Shown: positions 1 to 5,402 of the stretch, in pieces
Layout of the letters: each line of letters begins with the position of its first letter
How positions within the stretch are numbered: position 1 is the first letter of the stretch
Assembly (NCBI GenBank): GCA_026419635.1
Contig: JANZZB010000050.1
Coordinates: 1 to 10,189, forward strand
DNA from: Clostridiales bacterium
GTDB lineage: Bacteria > Bacillota > Clostridia > Oscillospirales > Butyricicoccaceae
Direction of reading: 5' to 3'
DNA length: 10,189 nt
Translations under genes and position numbers: made by a program
Notes under the pieces: generated by a model
Databases searched by the model: none
What the model was told of the DNA's origin: nothing
What the model saw: only the letters and a program-made list of their open reading frames with translations

Positions 1-119
1 CTTTAAATTCGGATTTACTCATTCATGATGCGACTTTTCTTGAGGAAGAAGAAGGAAAGGCACATTCTGATGTTGAGCAGGCTGCAAGACTTGCAAAAAA
101 GGCATTTATCCTCCTGTGA
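1..119 (+). CDS. Ribonuclease Z-like metallo-beta-lactamase, C-terminal fragment with broken frame
   Basis: The gene enters from the left edge and is read in the frame starting at base 3, ending at TGA 117-119. The visible peptide begins LNSDLLIHDATFLEEEE and continues through HSDVEQAARLAKKA. This matches the region just before the last metal-binding histidine of RNase Z (tRNA 3'-end endonuclease, zinc MBL fold), where members read roughly ADLLIHEATF..AAxxAKxAG..LTHxSxRY. In this frame the peptide stops at ILL before that histidine. Moving -1 at the A AAA AAG heptamer (95-101) instead gives GIYPPVNHTRFRYT and a stop at 143-145. That peptide restores the H-x3-R-Y pattern, but with His about two residues nearer than usual and without the customary tail of some 30 residues. 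It is therefore a decayed gene, an indel, or a real frameshift. The family call is good at the fold level; RNase Z versus another MBL hydrolase is less certain. Confidence 0.6.
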   Translation, partial: LNSDLLIHDATFLEEEEGKAHSDVEQAARLAKKAFILL

Positions 120-181
120 ATCATACAAGGTTCCGCTATACTTGAAGTCCGGCACTCCCTCCATATATTCCCCCTTCTTTC

Positions 182-327
182 TCGTAATTTTCCCGAAATT
201 TGAATTGACACAGTTCGGATATTACTTTATTATTGACTTAAAGAATTTCGTAATTTTTCCGAATCTAGTCTCAGTTTATTCGTATATTTTACGATTGTCA
301 ATATTTTTTCTTCGTAATTTTCCCGAA
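182..327 (+). repeat. Phased direct repeats of a 16-bp operator-like motif
   Basis: The motif TCGTAATTTTCCCGAA occurs at 182-197 and 312-327, and with a single C-to-T change at 248-263. A degenerate relative with perfect arms, TCGTA-N5-TACGA, lies at 280-294. A partial inverted half (TTCGG..ATTAC) lies at 214-225. Start-to-start distances are about 32, 34, 32 and 32 bp, close to three helical turns each. The motif is itself a weak dyad, since TTCG and CGAA flank it. The copies sit upstream of, around and downstream of the promoter at 205-233 and before the HTH gene at 360, as expected for cooperative binding of a repressor, possibly that gene's product. Confidence 0.7.
205..233 (+). promoter_or_regulatory. 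Sigma-A promoter for the HTH gene at 360
   Basis: A perfect -35 TTGACA (205-210) and a -10 TATTAT (228-233) are separated by 17 bp, predicting a start near 240 and a 5' leader of about 120 nt. The motif copy at 182 lies just upstream of the -35. The copies at 248, 280 and 312 lie downstream of the start, where a bound protein would repress transcription. Confidence 0.65.
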
Positions 328-359
328 TCTATATTTTGCACAAAGTTAGGAGAATATAT

Positions 360-785
360 TTGGATCTCTTTTTTGAAAAGATTGAACCTCTATTAAAATC
401 GTCAGGACTAAGCGACGCCGAGTTTGAAAAGCAACTCGGTCTTCCCCGTTCGACGGTTTATGACTGGCGAAAAAAAAGAAGTAAGTCGTATTGGAAACAT
501 CTGCCCCAAATTGCTTTGAAACTCGGTGTCTCTGTAGGAATGTTGCTGTCAAACGAACCGCTACCCAATTATTTATCCGAACCTCCCTGCCAGAATGAAA
601 CAATAAGCCATATTCCGCCGGAACTGGTGAAAGAGCTAGAGAATTCCAAACTGGAACTGGAAAATCTTATCAAAGTAAAGAAAAAAAAGCTGGCTGAATT
701 AATTGAAGAAACTGATCTCAGCCTCAGCCAGATGGATATTATTGAACGTATGATTTATTATATCTGTAAAACACAGCAGAAATGA
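360..785 (+). CDS. Small XRE-type helix-turn-helix DNA-binding protein with coiled-coil tail
   Basis: This encodes about 141 residues. I place the start at TTG 360 because AGGAGA (348-353) sits 6 nt upstream; a TTG at 336 is in frame but lacks a ribosome binding site. Residues about 5-60 form a Cro/CI-like fold. The recognition turn reads LSDAEFEKQLGLPRSTVYDW, and it is followed by the ALKLGVSVGMLL helix typical of XRE proteins. After a Pro-rich linker (about 65-85), the last 55 residues are charged and heptad-like (ELENSKLELENLIKVKKKK), suggesting a coiled coil that dimerises the protein. It probably acts as a cytoplasmic transcriptional regulator, and the phased repeats before the gene suggest autoregulation. 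No enzymatic or ligand domain is visible. The HTH call is firm; the targets are unknown. Confidence 0.8.
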   Translation: MDLFFEKIEPLLKSSGLSDAEFEKQLGLPRSTVYDWRKKRSKSYWKHLPQIALKLGVSVGMLLSNEPLPNYLSEPPCQNETISHIPPELVKELENSKLELENLIKVKKKKLAELIEETDLSLSQMDIIERMIYYICKTQQK

Positions 786-927
786 TTACATTATGAGTCT
801 TGTTGTCAACGAATAATAATTGCGCATCGTCAAGTTATGACTTCTTTTTTCTATGAACATTTATTCTATATGAGTTTTGCTTTGCATTTTGCAAATATAA
901 CTTTATTATATTTTACTCTTTGCGTTT

Positions 928-977
928 TGTCAAGTTGTTTATGTATCTTGACAGAATGCAATTTTTTTCTTTACATT
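928..977 (+). promoter_or_regulatory. Candidate promoter overlapped by an inverted-repeat operator
   Basis: TTGACA (948-953) is followed after 18 bp by TACATT (972-977). The -35 forms the right arm of the inverted repeat TGTCAAG-N12-CTTGACA (928-953). A protein on this dyad would block RNA polymerase. The -10 match is moderate (4 of 6), so the promoter is less certain than the dyad. Confidence 0.45.
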
Positions 978-1071
978 TTGTGTTTTCTGGACTATGATGG
1001 AGATAATAGGAATCCGGAGTGTTTCAGTTAAATACGTTCTGTGTTTTTAACTGTCCATTCAATATTTGGCG

Positions 1072-1105
1072 TGCCGCTCGCCGAAATAGCGGCAGCTGTT
1101 ATAAT
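1072..1105 (+). promoter_or_regulatory. Extended -10 promoter with upstream dyad, proximal to the S24 repressor gene
   Basis: TGTTATAAT (1097-1105) is a TGnTATAAT extended -10 element, which can work without a good -35. No -35 match is seen at the expected distance. Directly upstream, TGCCGCT (1072-1078) and AGCGGCA (1088-1094) form a 7-bp dyad with a 9-bp spacer over the -35 region, a plausible operator. Initiation near 1112 would leave a short leader before the start at 1160. Confidence 0.45.
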
Positions 1106-1159
1106 GCCGTTTTGCTTTTTTTTGGGATGAATATGGCTTTTTGCAGCTTGAGGCTAATT

Positions 1160-1756
1160 ATGAAAAAACTTCGGGAGCTTAGAACGGCCAGAGGTCTTTC
1201 CTTAAAAGAACTTGGACATGTCATCGGCGTTGCCGAAAGTACAATGTCTTTATACGAAACAGGAAAGCGCCAGCCTGATTACAAAAACTTAAAGAGTCTT
1301 GCGGATTACTTTGATGTAACTATCGACAGCCTATTAGACCGTGAATATCCATCAGAATCAAAAGGGATTAAAATTCCCGTTCTTGGACGAGTACAGGCAG
1401 GGATTCCCGTTGAAGCTGTGGAAGACATTATTGACTTTGAAGAAATTACACCTGAAATGGCGTCTCTAGGCGATTTGTTTGCTTTGATCGTAAAAGGTGA
1501 CAGCATGGAGCCACGAATCAAAGAGGGTGATATTGTTATTGTTAGAAAACAACCCGATCTGGAAAGCGGAGAAATCGGAGTGATACTTATTAACGGGAAT
1601 GACGCCACAGTCAAAAAAATATTAAAGTATGAACAGGGTATCTCGCTTGTACCGTTTAATCCGGCTTACAGTCCGCATTTTTACCCCAACAGCGAAATTG
1701 AAAATCTTCCGGTTACGATCATCGGGCGTGTAATCGAATTAAGGGGCAAGTTTTAA
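1160..1756 (+). CDS. XRE-family repressor with S24 (LexA/CI-type) self-cleavage domain
   Basis: This encodes 198 residues from ATG 1160, chosen because GAGG (1150-1153) is 6 nt upstream and the HTH starts at once with MKKLRELRTARGLSLKELG. Longer in-frame starts would add a sequence unlike the family. Residues 1-60 are an XRE HTH (VIGVAESTMSLYETGKRQPD). Residues about 70-195 are a Peptidase S24 fold. The cleavage bond is Ala80-Gly81 in VQAGIP, the nucleophile is Ser115 in KGDSMEP, and the general base is Lys152 in ATVKK. The Ser-Lys distance of 37 residues equals that of E. coli LexA (119/156). Such proteins are transcriptional repressors that inactivate themselves when RecA filaments form. 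The XRE head makes it CI/HdiR-like rather than a true LexA with a winged helix. Dyads upstream (829, 928, 1072) may be its operators. Confidence 0.88.
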   Translation: MKKLRELRTARGLSLKELGHVIGVAESTMSLYETGKRQPDYKNLKSLADYFDVTIDSLLDREYPSESKGIKIPVLGRVQAGIPVEAVEDIIDFEEITPEMASLGDLFALIVKGDSMEPRIKEGDIVIVRKQPDLESGEIGVILINGNDATVKKILKYEQGISLVPFNPAYSPHFYPNSEIENLPVTIIGRVIELRGKF

Positions 1757-1866
1757 TTTTCTTCAAAGGGACTGATTTCGTTCCCGTTTGCATGGATTCA
1801 ATCACCCCGACATATACGTTATTCCAGGACCCTTATTGCAAAATAAATTTAAACCGTGTATTGGAA

Positions 1867-1894
1867 TTGTTAATAAAAAGTGTTTATATATATT
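1867..1894 (+). promoter_or_regulatory. Candidate promoter for the 65-residue membrane protein
   Basis: TTGTTA (1867-1872) and TATATT (1889-1894) are separated by 16 bp, placing a transcript start near 1901, about 38 nt before the small gene at 1939. The match is moderate. Confidence 0.4.
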
Positions 1895-1938
1895 CTCTGT
1901 CGGCAACGTAAGGGAATGAGACAGAAAGGAACAAAATT

Positions 1939-2136
1939 ATGGGGAAATTTACGATCATGAGTTCGCTTATCTGGGCTTTCGTCATTCTGGCCTGCTCCAT
2001 GGCCGCACCGGAGTCGTACGGAAAGCTGCTTCCGATTCTCGGTGCGGGTGCCGTTCTACATATACTCATGTTAGATGGATCGCCGATTACAAAAGAACAA
2101 GACCATCCGGAAGATCACCACAAAAATCAACCATAA
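1939..2136 (+). CDS. Small hypothetical membrane protein
   Basis: This is a 65-residue ORF starting at ATG 1939, with AAAGGAA ending about 9 nt upstream. Residues 5-24 (TIMSSLIWAFVILACSMAA) form a clear membrane helix. Residues 28-46 (YGKLLPILGAGAVLHILML) form a second, weaker one. The tail is polar and rich in His, Asp and Lys (ITKEQDHPEDHHKNQP). I do not recognise a named family. The arrangement of two hydrophobic segments with a short charged tail suggests a small integral membrane protein with the tail in the cytoplasm. It stands between the S24 repressor and the ABC-F gene, has its own candidate promoter, and is not obviously in an operon with either. The ribosome binding site and coherent hydrophobicity support a real gene. 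Confidence 0.6.
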   Translation: MGKFTIMSSLIWAFVILACSMAAPESYGKLLPILGAGAVLHILMLDGSPITKEQDHPEDHHKNQP

Positions 2137-2174
2137 CATATATTCGTTTTAATCATGCGCCGCCCGCCTGTATC

Positions 2175-2204
2175 TTGACAAAAATGCCTTTCCGCAATTA
2201 TAAT
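2175..2204 (+). promoter_or_regulatory. Strong sigma-A promoter of the ABC-F leader
   Basis: Consensus TTGACA (2175-2180) and consensus TATAAT (2199-2204) are separated by 18 bp. Initiation would fall near 2211, giving a leader of about 270 nt. Such a strong promoter before an antibiotic-resistance gene fits control by premature termination rather than by initiation. Confidence 0.8.
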
Positions 2205-2234
2205 AAATTAATAATATTGATTGGAGTTGGAAAG

Positions 2235-2255
2235 ATGCGCAATTTTTCTTGCTAA
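2235..2255 (+). CDS. Upstream leader-peptide ORF (MRNFSC)
   Basis: ATG 2235 is followed by five sense codons and TAA (2253-2255), encoding the hexapeptide MRNFSC. GGAG (2223-2226) lies 8 nt upstream, a good ribosome binding site. Very short translated ORFs at this position are known from leaders of ABC-F resistance genes of Bacillus and Listeria, where a drug-stalled ribosome changes the folding of downstream RNA. The stop is only 6 nt before the first stem-loop arm (2262), so a ribosome halted here would cover that arm. That it is translated is inferred from the ribosome binding site and the context. Confidence 0.6.
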   Translation: MRNFSC

Positions 2256-2261
2256 TTTTTA

Positions 2262-2427
2262 AGGACAATTGCAAAACGATATTAACGACCGTTTGTTTTG
2301 CCATGTCCTAAGCAGGAAAGTTGCCAAATTCACAACTCTGAAACGTAAGACACATTCTGTTTTTTACAGGTGTCGCTTTCGTATTTTTGAGCTGCAGGAG
2401 CCGACTTTCCTGCAGCTTTTATTATTT
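2262..2427 (+). promoter_or_regulatory. Ribosome-mediated transcription attenuator with terminator and antiterminator
   Basis: Stem-loop 1 pairs AGGACA (2262-2267) with TGTCCT (2304-2309) and GCAAAAC (2271-2277) with GTTTTGC (2295-2301). A middle hairpin pairs GACAC (2349-2353) with GTGTC (2370-2374) and CTGT (2357-2360) with ACAG (2366-2369). The terminator stem is AGCTGCAGGA (2390-2399) with TCCTGCAGCT (2408-2417), followed by a T-rich run. A competing 12-bp helix joins GCAGGAAAGTTG (2312-2323) with CGACTTTCCTGC (2402-2413), including one G-U pair. It would use the terminator's descending arm, so the two structures are mutually exclusive. The pairings are seen directly. The drug-sensing role is inferred from the ABC-F gene that follows. 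Confidence 0.75.
2390..2427 (+). terminator. Intrinsic terminator inside the ABC-F leader
   Basis: A perfect 10-bp stem (AGCTGCAGGA/TCCTGCAGCT) with an 8-nt loop is followed by TTTTATTATTT. It lies 58 nt before the ABC-F start, so by default it would end transcription before the gene. Confidence 0.8.
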
Positions 2428-2484
2428 AATGTCTAAAAATCGCATCGCAATTTAACATGACATGAATGATACGGAGGTGACACC

Positions 2485-3963
2485 ATGTCGCTAATTAATG
2501 TTTCCGATCTAACGTTTTCATATGAAGGCAGTTTTGATCCGATATTCCAACATGTAACGTTTCAAATAGATACGGACTGGAAGCTGGGCTTTACGGGTCG
2601 AAACGGACGCGGAAAAACAACCTTTTTGAACCTTCTCCTCGGTAAATATGAATACCAGGGTTCTATTGCAGCAAGTGTAAATTTTGAATATTTTCCGTTT
2701 CCAGTAAAGGATAAAACAATAGATACCGCCGATGTCGTTTGCTCTATGTCGAGTGATATACCGCTCTGGCAGCTTCGACGCGAGCTATCGATTATGGATG
2801 TGTCCGAAGATGTTCTATATCGTCCATTTTGCACCTTAAGTAACGGAGAACAAACCAAAGTACTTCTTGCCGCTCTGTTTCTCAAAGAAAACAGCTTTTT
2901 GCTGATCGATGAACCGACTAACCATCTTGATATAGGAGCAAGAAAACTCGTCAGCAATTATTTGAATCGGAAAAATGGCTTTATCCTGGTATCCCACGAC
3001 CGCACATTTCTGGACAGTTGCATCGACCATATCTTGTCGATTAATAAGACAAATATTGAAATCCAGAAAGGGAATTTTTCTTCTTGGTGGGAGAACAAGC
3101 AAAAAAAAGACGAATCGGAAACAGCTGAAAATGAAAAACTGAAAAAAGAAATCAGAAGACTCAAGTCAGCAGCAGACAGAACATCGGCCTGGTCAGAACA
3201 GTTGGAAAAAACGAAATACAATACCAAAAATTCAGGCTTAAGACCGGACCGTGGCTATATCGGGCATCAGTCAGCGAAAATGATGAAGCGTTCCAAAACG
3301 ATTGAATCCAGACAGAATTCGGCGGCTGAGGAAAAGTCGAAACTGCTCAGAAATATTGAATCTGTTGAAAATCTAAAGCTTTCACCGCTTATTTATCACA
3401 CAAAAAGGCTGGTATTGCTGGATAAAGTATCGATCACTTGTGGCAGCCGGACTTTGATCAAAGAAAAAAGTTTCGAAATCGAACAAGGTAACCGGATTGC
3501 CGTTTGTGGCAGCAATGGTTCTGGAAAATCAAGCTTATTAAAACTTATCTGCGGCGAAGAGATCAGCTATAGCGGAACGCTCCAAAGAGGGAGTAATCTT
3601 ACACTCTCACTTGTGCCTCAGGACACTTCACAGCTATCCGGAAGTCTATCGGATTTTATAAGAAAGCATAACCTGGACGAAAGCCTTTTCAAAGCCATCC
3701 TCCGAAAACTCGATTTTAGCAGAGAACAGTTTGAAAAAAATCTGCATGAATATAGTGAAGGACAAAAGAAAAAAGTATTCATCACAAAAAGCCTTTGTCA
3801 AAAGGCACACTTATATGTCTGGGATGAACCGTTAAACTATATGGATGTCTTTTCACGAATGCAAATCGAAAATTTGATCTTTAATAGCCGTGTTACTCTA
3901 TTGTTTGTAGAGCATGACGAAAGTTTTTTAAATGCTGTTGCAAACAAAATCATTTATATATGA
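2485..3963 (+). CDS. ABC-F ribosomal protection protein, Lsa/CplR-like
   Basis: This encodes 492 residues with an excellent ribosome binding site (GGAGGTGA, 2473-2480) before ATG 2485. It has two ABC ATPase domains in tandem and no membrane segment. Domain 1 carries Walker A GRNGRGKTT (about 38-46), signature LSNGEQ (about 119) and Walker B FLLIDEPTNHLD (about 139-150), then SHD. Domain 2 carries GSNGSGKSS (about 343), signature YSEGQ (about 424), LYVWDEP (about 444-450) and a histidine switch VEHD. Both catalytic glutamates are present. The interdomain linker (about 205-300) is basic and coiled, as in ABC-F proteins that reach toward the peptidyl-transferase centre. Length and wording (WKLGFTGRNGRGKTT, LVSHDRTF, WDEPLNYMDVF) match Lsa proteins, which confer lincosamide, streptogramin A and pleuromutilin resistance by dislodging drug from the ribosome. 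The attenuator leader supports drug-inducible expression. The exact drug range cannot be read from the sequence. Confidence 0.92.
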   Translation: MSLINVSDLTFSYEGSFDPIFQHVTFQIDTDWKLGFTGRNGRGKTTFLNLLLGKYEYQGSIAASVNFEYFPFPVKDKTIDTADVVCSMSSDIPLWQLRRELSIMDVSEDVLYRPFCTLSNGEQTKVLLAALFLKENSFLLIDEPTNHLDIGARKLVSNYLNRKNGFILVSHDRTFLDSCIDHILSINKTNIEIQKGNFSSWWENKQKKDESETAENEKLKKEIRRLKSAADRTSAWSEQLEKTKYNTKNSGLRPDRGYIGHQSAKMMKRSKTIESRQNSAAEEKSKLLRNIESVENLKLSPLIYHTKRLVLLDKVSITCGSRTLIKEKSFEIEQGNRIAVCGSNGSGKSSLLKLICGEEISYSGTLQRGSNLTLSLVPQDTSQLSGSLSDFIRKHNLDESLFKAILRKLDFSREQFEKNLHEYSEGQKKKVFITKSLCQKAHLYVWDEPLNYMDVFSRMQIENLIFNSRVTLLFVEHDESFLNAVANKIIYI

Positions 3964-3982
3964 TCTGTTTCACCGTTTCACC

Positions 3983-4016
3983 TTTAAACAGGGACTGTTT
4001 AAAGCCCCTGTTTAAA
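3983..4016 (+). terminator. Hairpin downstream of the ABC-F gene
   Basis: TTTAAACAGGG (3983-3993) and CCCTGTTTAAA (4006-4016) form a perfect 11-bp stem with a 12-nt loop, 20 nt after the stop codon. There is no continuous T-run right after it, so it may be an imperfect terminator or an mRNA 3' stabilising stem. Confidence 0.55.
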
Positions 4017-4041
4017 CTATAATATTAATATAATTAATTTT

Positions 4042-4071
4042 TTTATTAACTTTATTAACTTTATTATTGAC
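4042..4071 (+). repeat. AT-rich 9-bp tandem repeat upstream of the DUF2089 operon promoter
   Basis: TTTATTAAC occurs twice head to tail (4042-4050, 4051-4059). A variant TTTATTATTGAC (4060-4071) follows and contributes most of the -35 hexamer. It may serve as an UP element or operator. Confidence 0.5.
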
Positions 4072-4095
4072 ATTATTAATCGCGCAGATTATGAT
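4067..4095 (+). promoter_or_regulatory. Sigma-A promoter of the DUF2089-YvlD operon
   Basis: Consensus TTGACA (4067-4072) and TATGAT (4090-4095) are separated by 17 bp, predicting a start near 4102 and a leader of about 40 nt before the first gene. Confidence 0.75.
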
Positions 4096-4143
4096 AATGC
4101 TATAAACAGTATTTGAAACATTTACACCAAAGGAGAACAGAAT

Positions 4144-4518
4144 ATGAGCTATTTCCCGCCGTCAAAATGTGCTGTCTGCGGCAGTGAAATGAATATTACA
4201 AAGCTCAGCTGCCCCAACTGCAAATCGGAGCTTTCGGGAACGTTTACCCCATGTAAATATTGCTCTTTAAGTGAAAAACACAAGTTATTTCTGGATACCT
4301 TTCTGCAGTGTCGCGGAAATATCAAGGAAGTGGAGAGAAGCCTGTCTATTTCCTATCCAACTGTAAAAGGACTTCTCGATGAGCTGCTCACAGCACTTTT
4401 TCCTGAACAAAGATTAAGCGACAAGCCAACGCTTTGCACCTCTGAAATCCTCGATATGCTGGAAAAAAAAGAGATCAACGCAGAAGAAGCTGCCCGAATG
4501 CTTTCAGAATTGAAGTAA
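4144..4518 (+). CDS. DUF2089 family zinc-ribbon/HTH regulator
   Basis: This encodes 124 residues; AGGAGA (4131-4136) precedes ATG 4144 by 7 nt. Three CxxC pairs (Cys9/12, Cys23/26, Cys37/40) form zinc-ribbon-like knuckles. They are followed by an HTH-like region (about 45-85, CRGNIKEVERSLSISYPTVK) resembling sigma-factor or LuxR-type recognition helices. A C-terminal SHOCT-like helical pair (EILDMLEKKEINAEEAARML, about 99-118) ends the protein. This order is characteristic of DUF2089 proteins, which are probable transcription regulators. It is the first gene of an operon whose second product starts with a similar SHOCT-like motif, so the two may interact or sense the same thing. Binding of zinc and DNA is inferred from the motifs. 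Confidence 0.85.
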   Translation: MSYFPPSKCAVCGSEMNITKLSCPNCKSELSGTFTPCKYCSLSEKHKLFLDTFLQCRGNIKEVERSLSISYPTVKGLLDELLTALFPEQRLSDKPTLCTSEILDMLEKKEINAEEAARMLSELK

Positions 4519-4550
4519 TGATAAAAATGAGTTAGAATGGAGTGTCGATC

Positions 4551-4982
4551 ATGAACGAACAGGATAGAATCCGTATACTTAACATGGTGAAAAACGGAAC
4601 CATTACGGTGGAGGAAGCGGAAAAGCTTCTAAGTGCCGGTGAACCTGCAAAAGAGCCTCAGACGGAAGAAGTAGTATTAAAAGATTCCCGTGGTCGCAAA
4701 GGAAAAAAATTTCGAATTGTGGTCGACGCCGTAAACGAAAAAATGAAAGCTGCAAAAGTCAACATCTCCATTCCTCTTTCAATTATTCGTACAATCGGCC
4801 CTGTCGTAGCAAAAAATCTTCCCCACGATGCAAAAGCCGAGCTAAACCGCGCAGGAATTGATATCGTACAGATTATTTCTGATATTGAAAGCATCATCGA
4901 TAGTAATATGGATGAGGACATAGTGAATGTGGATACCGGTGAAGGTGAAGAGAAAACAAAGGTGCGCATTTATGTCGAATAG
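4551..4982 (+). CDS. SHOCT-like domain protein of the DUF2089 operon
   Basis: This encodes 143 residues from ATG 4551, preferred over GTG 4542 because GGAG (4539-4542) lies 8 nt before it. Residues 1-30 (NEQDRIRILNMVKNGTITVEEAEKLL) are a SHOCT/YvlB-N-like helical hairpin. After a charged linker, residues about 50-143 form an alpha/beta domain with strand FRIVVDA, the VNISIPLSIIR segment and a final DIVNVDTGEGEE..VRIYVE. This arrangement is common in small Firmicutes proteins next to DUF2089 and YvlD genes. The gene is 32 nt after the DUF2089 stop and overlaps the next gene by 11 nt, so it is operonic. It has no membrane segment or signal peptide. The molecular role is unknown; a cytoplasmic adaptor in envelope-stress control is plausible. 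Confidence 0.78.
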   Translation: MNEQDRIRILNMVKNGTITVEEAEKLLSAGEPAKEPQTEEVVLKDSRGRKGKKFRIVVDAVNEKMKAAKVNISIPLSIIRTIGPVVAKNLPHDAKAELNRAGIDIVQIISDIESIIDSNMDEDIVNVDTGEGEEKTKVRIYVE

Positions 4983-5286
4983 GCATGCATTTTTGCTTTG
5001 GCTTTCTGTCAGTATCAAAGGGGCCCATTGTATCCGGATTGTTCTCCCCATTCCCCTTTTAATTTTGTTGGGTCTTGCAGATATACTGGAGGATCTGTCG
5101 ACATTTATTCCCATTTTCTACCACAGAAATGAAAAACGGTTATCCCCTGAATATGTCAAACAAATTACAGTAGCATGCGTTGAGCTTTTGCGGGAAATCG
5201 CCCTGCACACTGAGCCCGTGGACCTTGTTGATGTAGATGTTATGGATGAGTGGAACCATGTTAAGGTAAAATGTCTGCTTCGTTAA
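4972..5286 (+). CDS. Hypothetical protein related to the C-terminal domain of the preceding gene
   Basis: This encodes 104 residues from ATG 4972, inside the last codons of the preceding gene (11-nt overlap). AAAGGTG ends about 7 nt upstream, which favours translational coupling. The longer in-frame GTG at 4927 would add only readthrough of the neighbour. Residues about 18-48 are hydrophobic (IRIVLPIPLLILLGLADIL), which could be read as a membrane helix. However, the pattern IPL-hydrophobics and the ending DLVDVDVMDEWNHVKVKCLL line up with VNISIPLSIIRTI and DIVNVDTGEGEEKTKVRIYV of the neighbour. I therefore infer a divergent tandem duplicate lacking the SHOCT head, possibly membrane-associated. 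I do not recognise a named family. Confidence 0.65.
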   Translation: MSNRHAFLLWLSVSIKGAHCIRIVLPIPLLILLGLADILEDLSTFIPIFYHRNEKRLSPEYVKQITVACVELLREIALHTEPVDLVDVDVMDEWNHVKVKCLLR

Positions 5287-5402
5287 GATGATTTTATGTG
5301 GCATTACCTTAGTCATATATTCCATGCAATCAGTAGAGCTCATACTAGAAAGCTCCTTAAAGCGGGGCATTATATTTCGGGTTAATGGAGTTGAAGATAA
5401 TC

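Larger units (their letters stand above)
786..1159. other. AT-rich intergenic control region between two repressor-like genes
   Basis: This 374-bp stretch has no credible gene. A 64-codon open frame at 837-1031 has no ribosome binding site and a composition dictated by T-richness. The region holds repeated GTCAAG elements. A GTCA-N5-TGAC dyad is at 829-841. A perfect 7-bp inverted repeat TGTCAAG-N12-CTTGACA spans 928-953 and overlaps a -35 box. A 15-of-19 imperfect direct repeat (TTGCG..GTCAAGTT) occurs near 820-838 and 919-938. A hairpin TGCCGCT/AGCGGCA (1072-1094) lies just before an extended -10 element. These are candidate operators for the S24 repressor downstream. Confidence 0.55.
2137..2484. 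other. Intergenic stretch holding the ABC-F promoter and attenuator leader
   Basis: No protein of useful length is encoded here. Bases 2137-2170 show nothing recognisable. From 2175 on come the promoter, a short upstream ORF, three stem-loops, an intrinsic terminator and the ribosome binding site of the ABC-F gene, listed separately. The predicted leader from about 2211 to 2484 is long for a bacterial gene, and its layout is that of a transcription attenuator. Confidence 0.7.

Noticed and set aside
182..327. CRISPR-like array of short repeats
   Set aside because: There are only three good 16-bp copies with irregular 48-50 bp intervals holding a promoter and further half sites. No cas genes or long repeats are present. 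Operators explain it better.
25..396. 123-codon open frame over the repeat-rich region
   Set aside because: It crosses the RNase Z fragment, the promoter and the repeats in another frame. It has no ribosome binding site and its composition is set by the T-rich DNA.
837..1031. 64-codon open frame between the two regulators
   Set aside because: It has no ribosome binding site, a low-complexity Phe/Leu/Cys-rich product, and overlap with the promoter and inverted repeat at 928-977.
5385..5402. Upstream ATG as start of the YvlD-family gene
   Set aside because: Family members begin at MKLL-type sequences, and there is no Shine-Dalgarno before 5385. GGAG at 5387-5390 lies between the two candidates.
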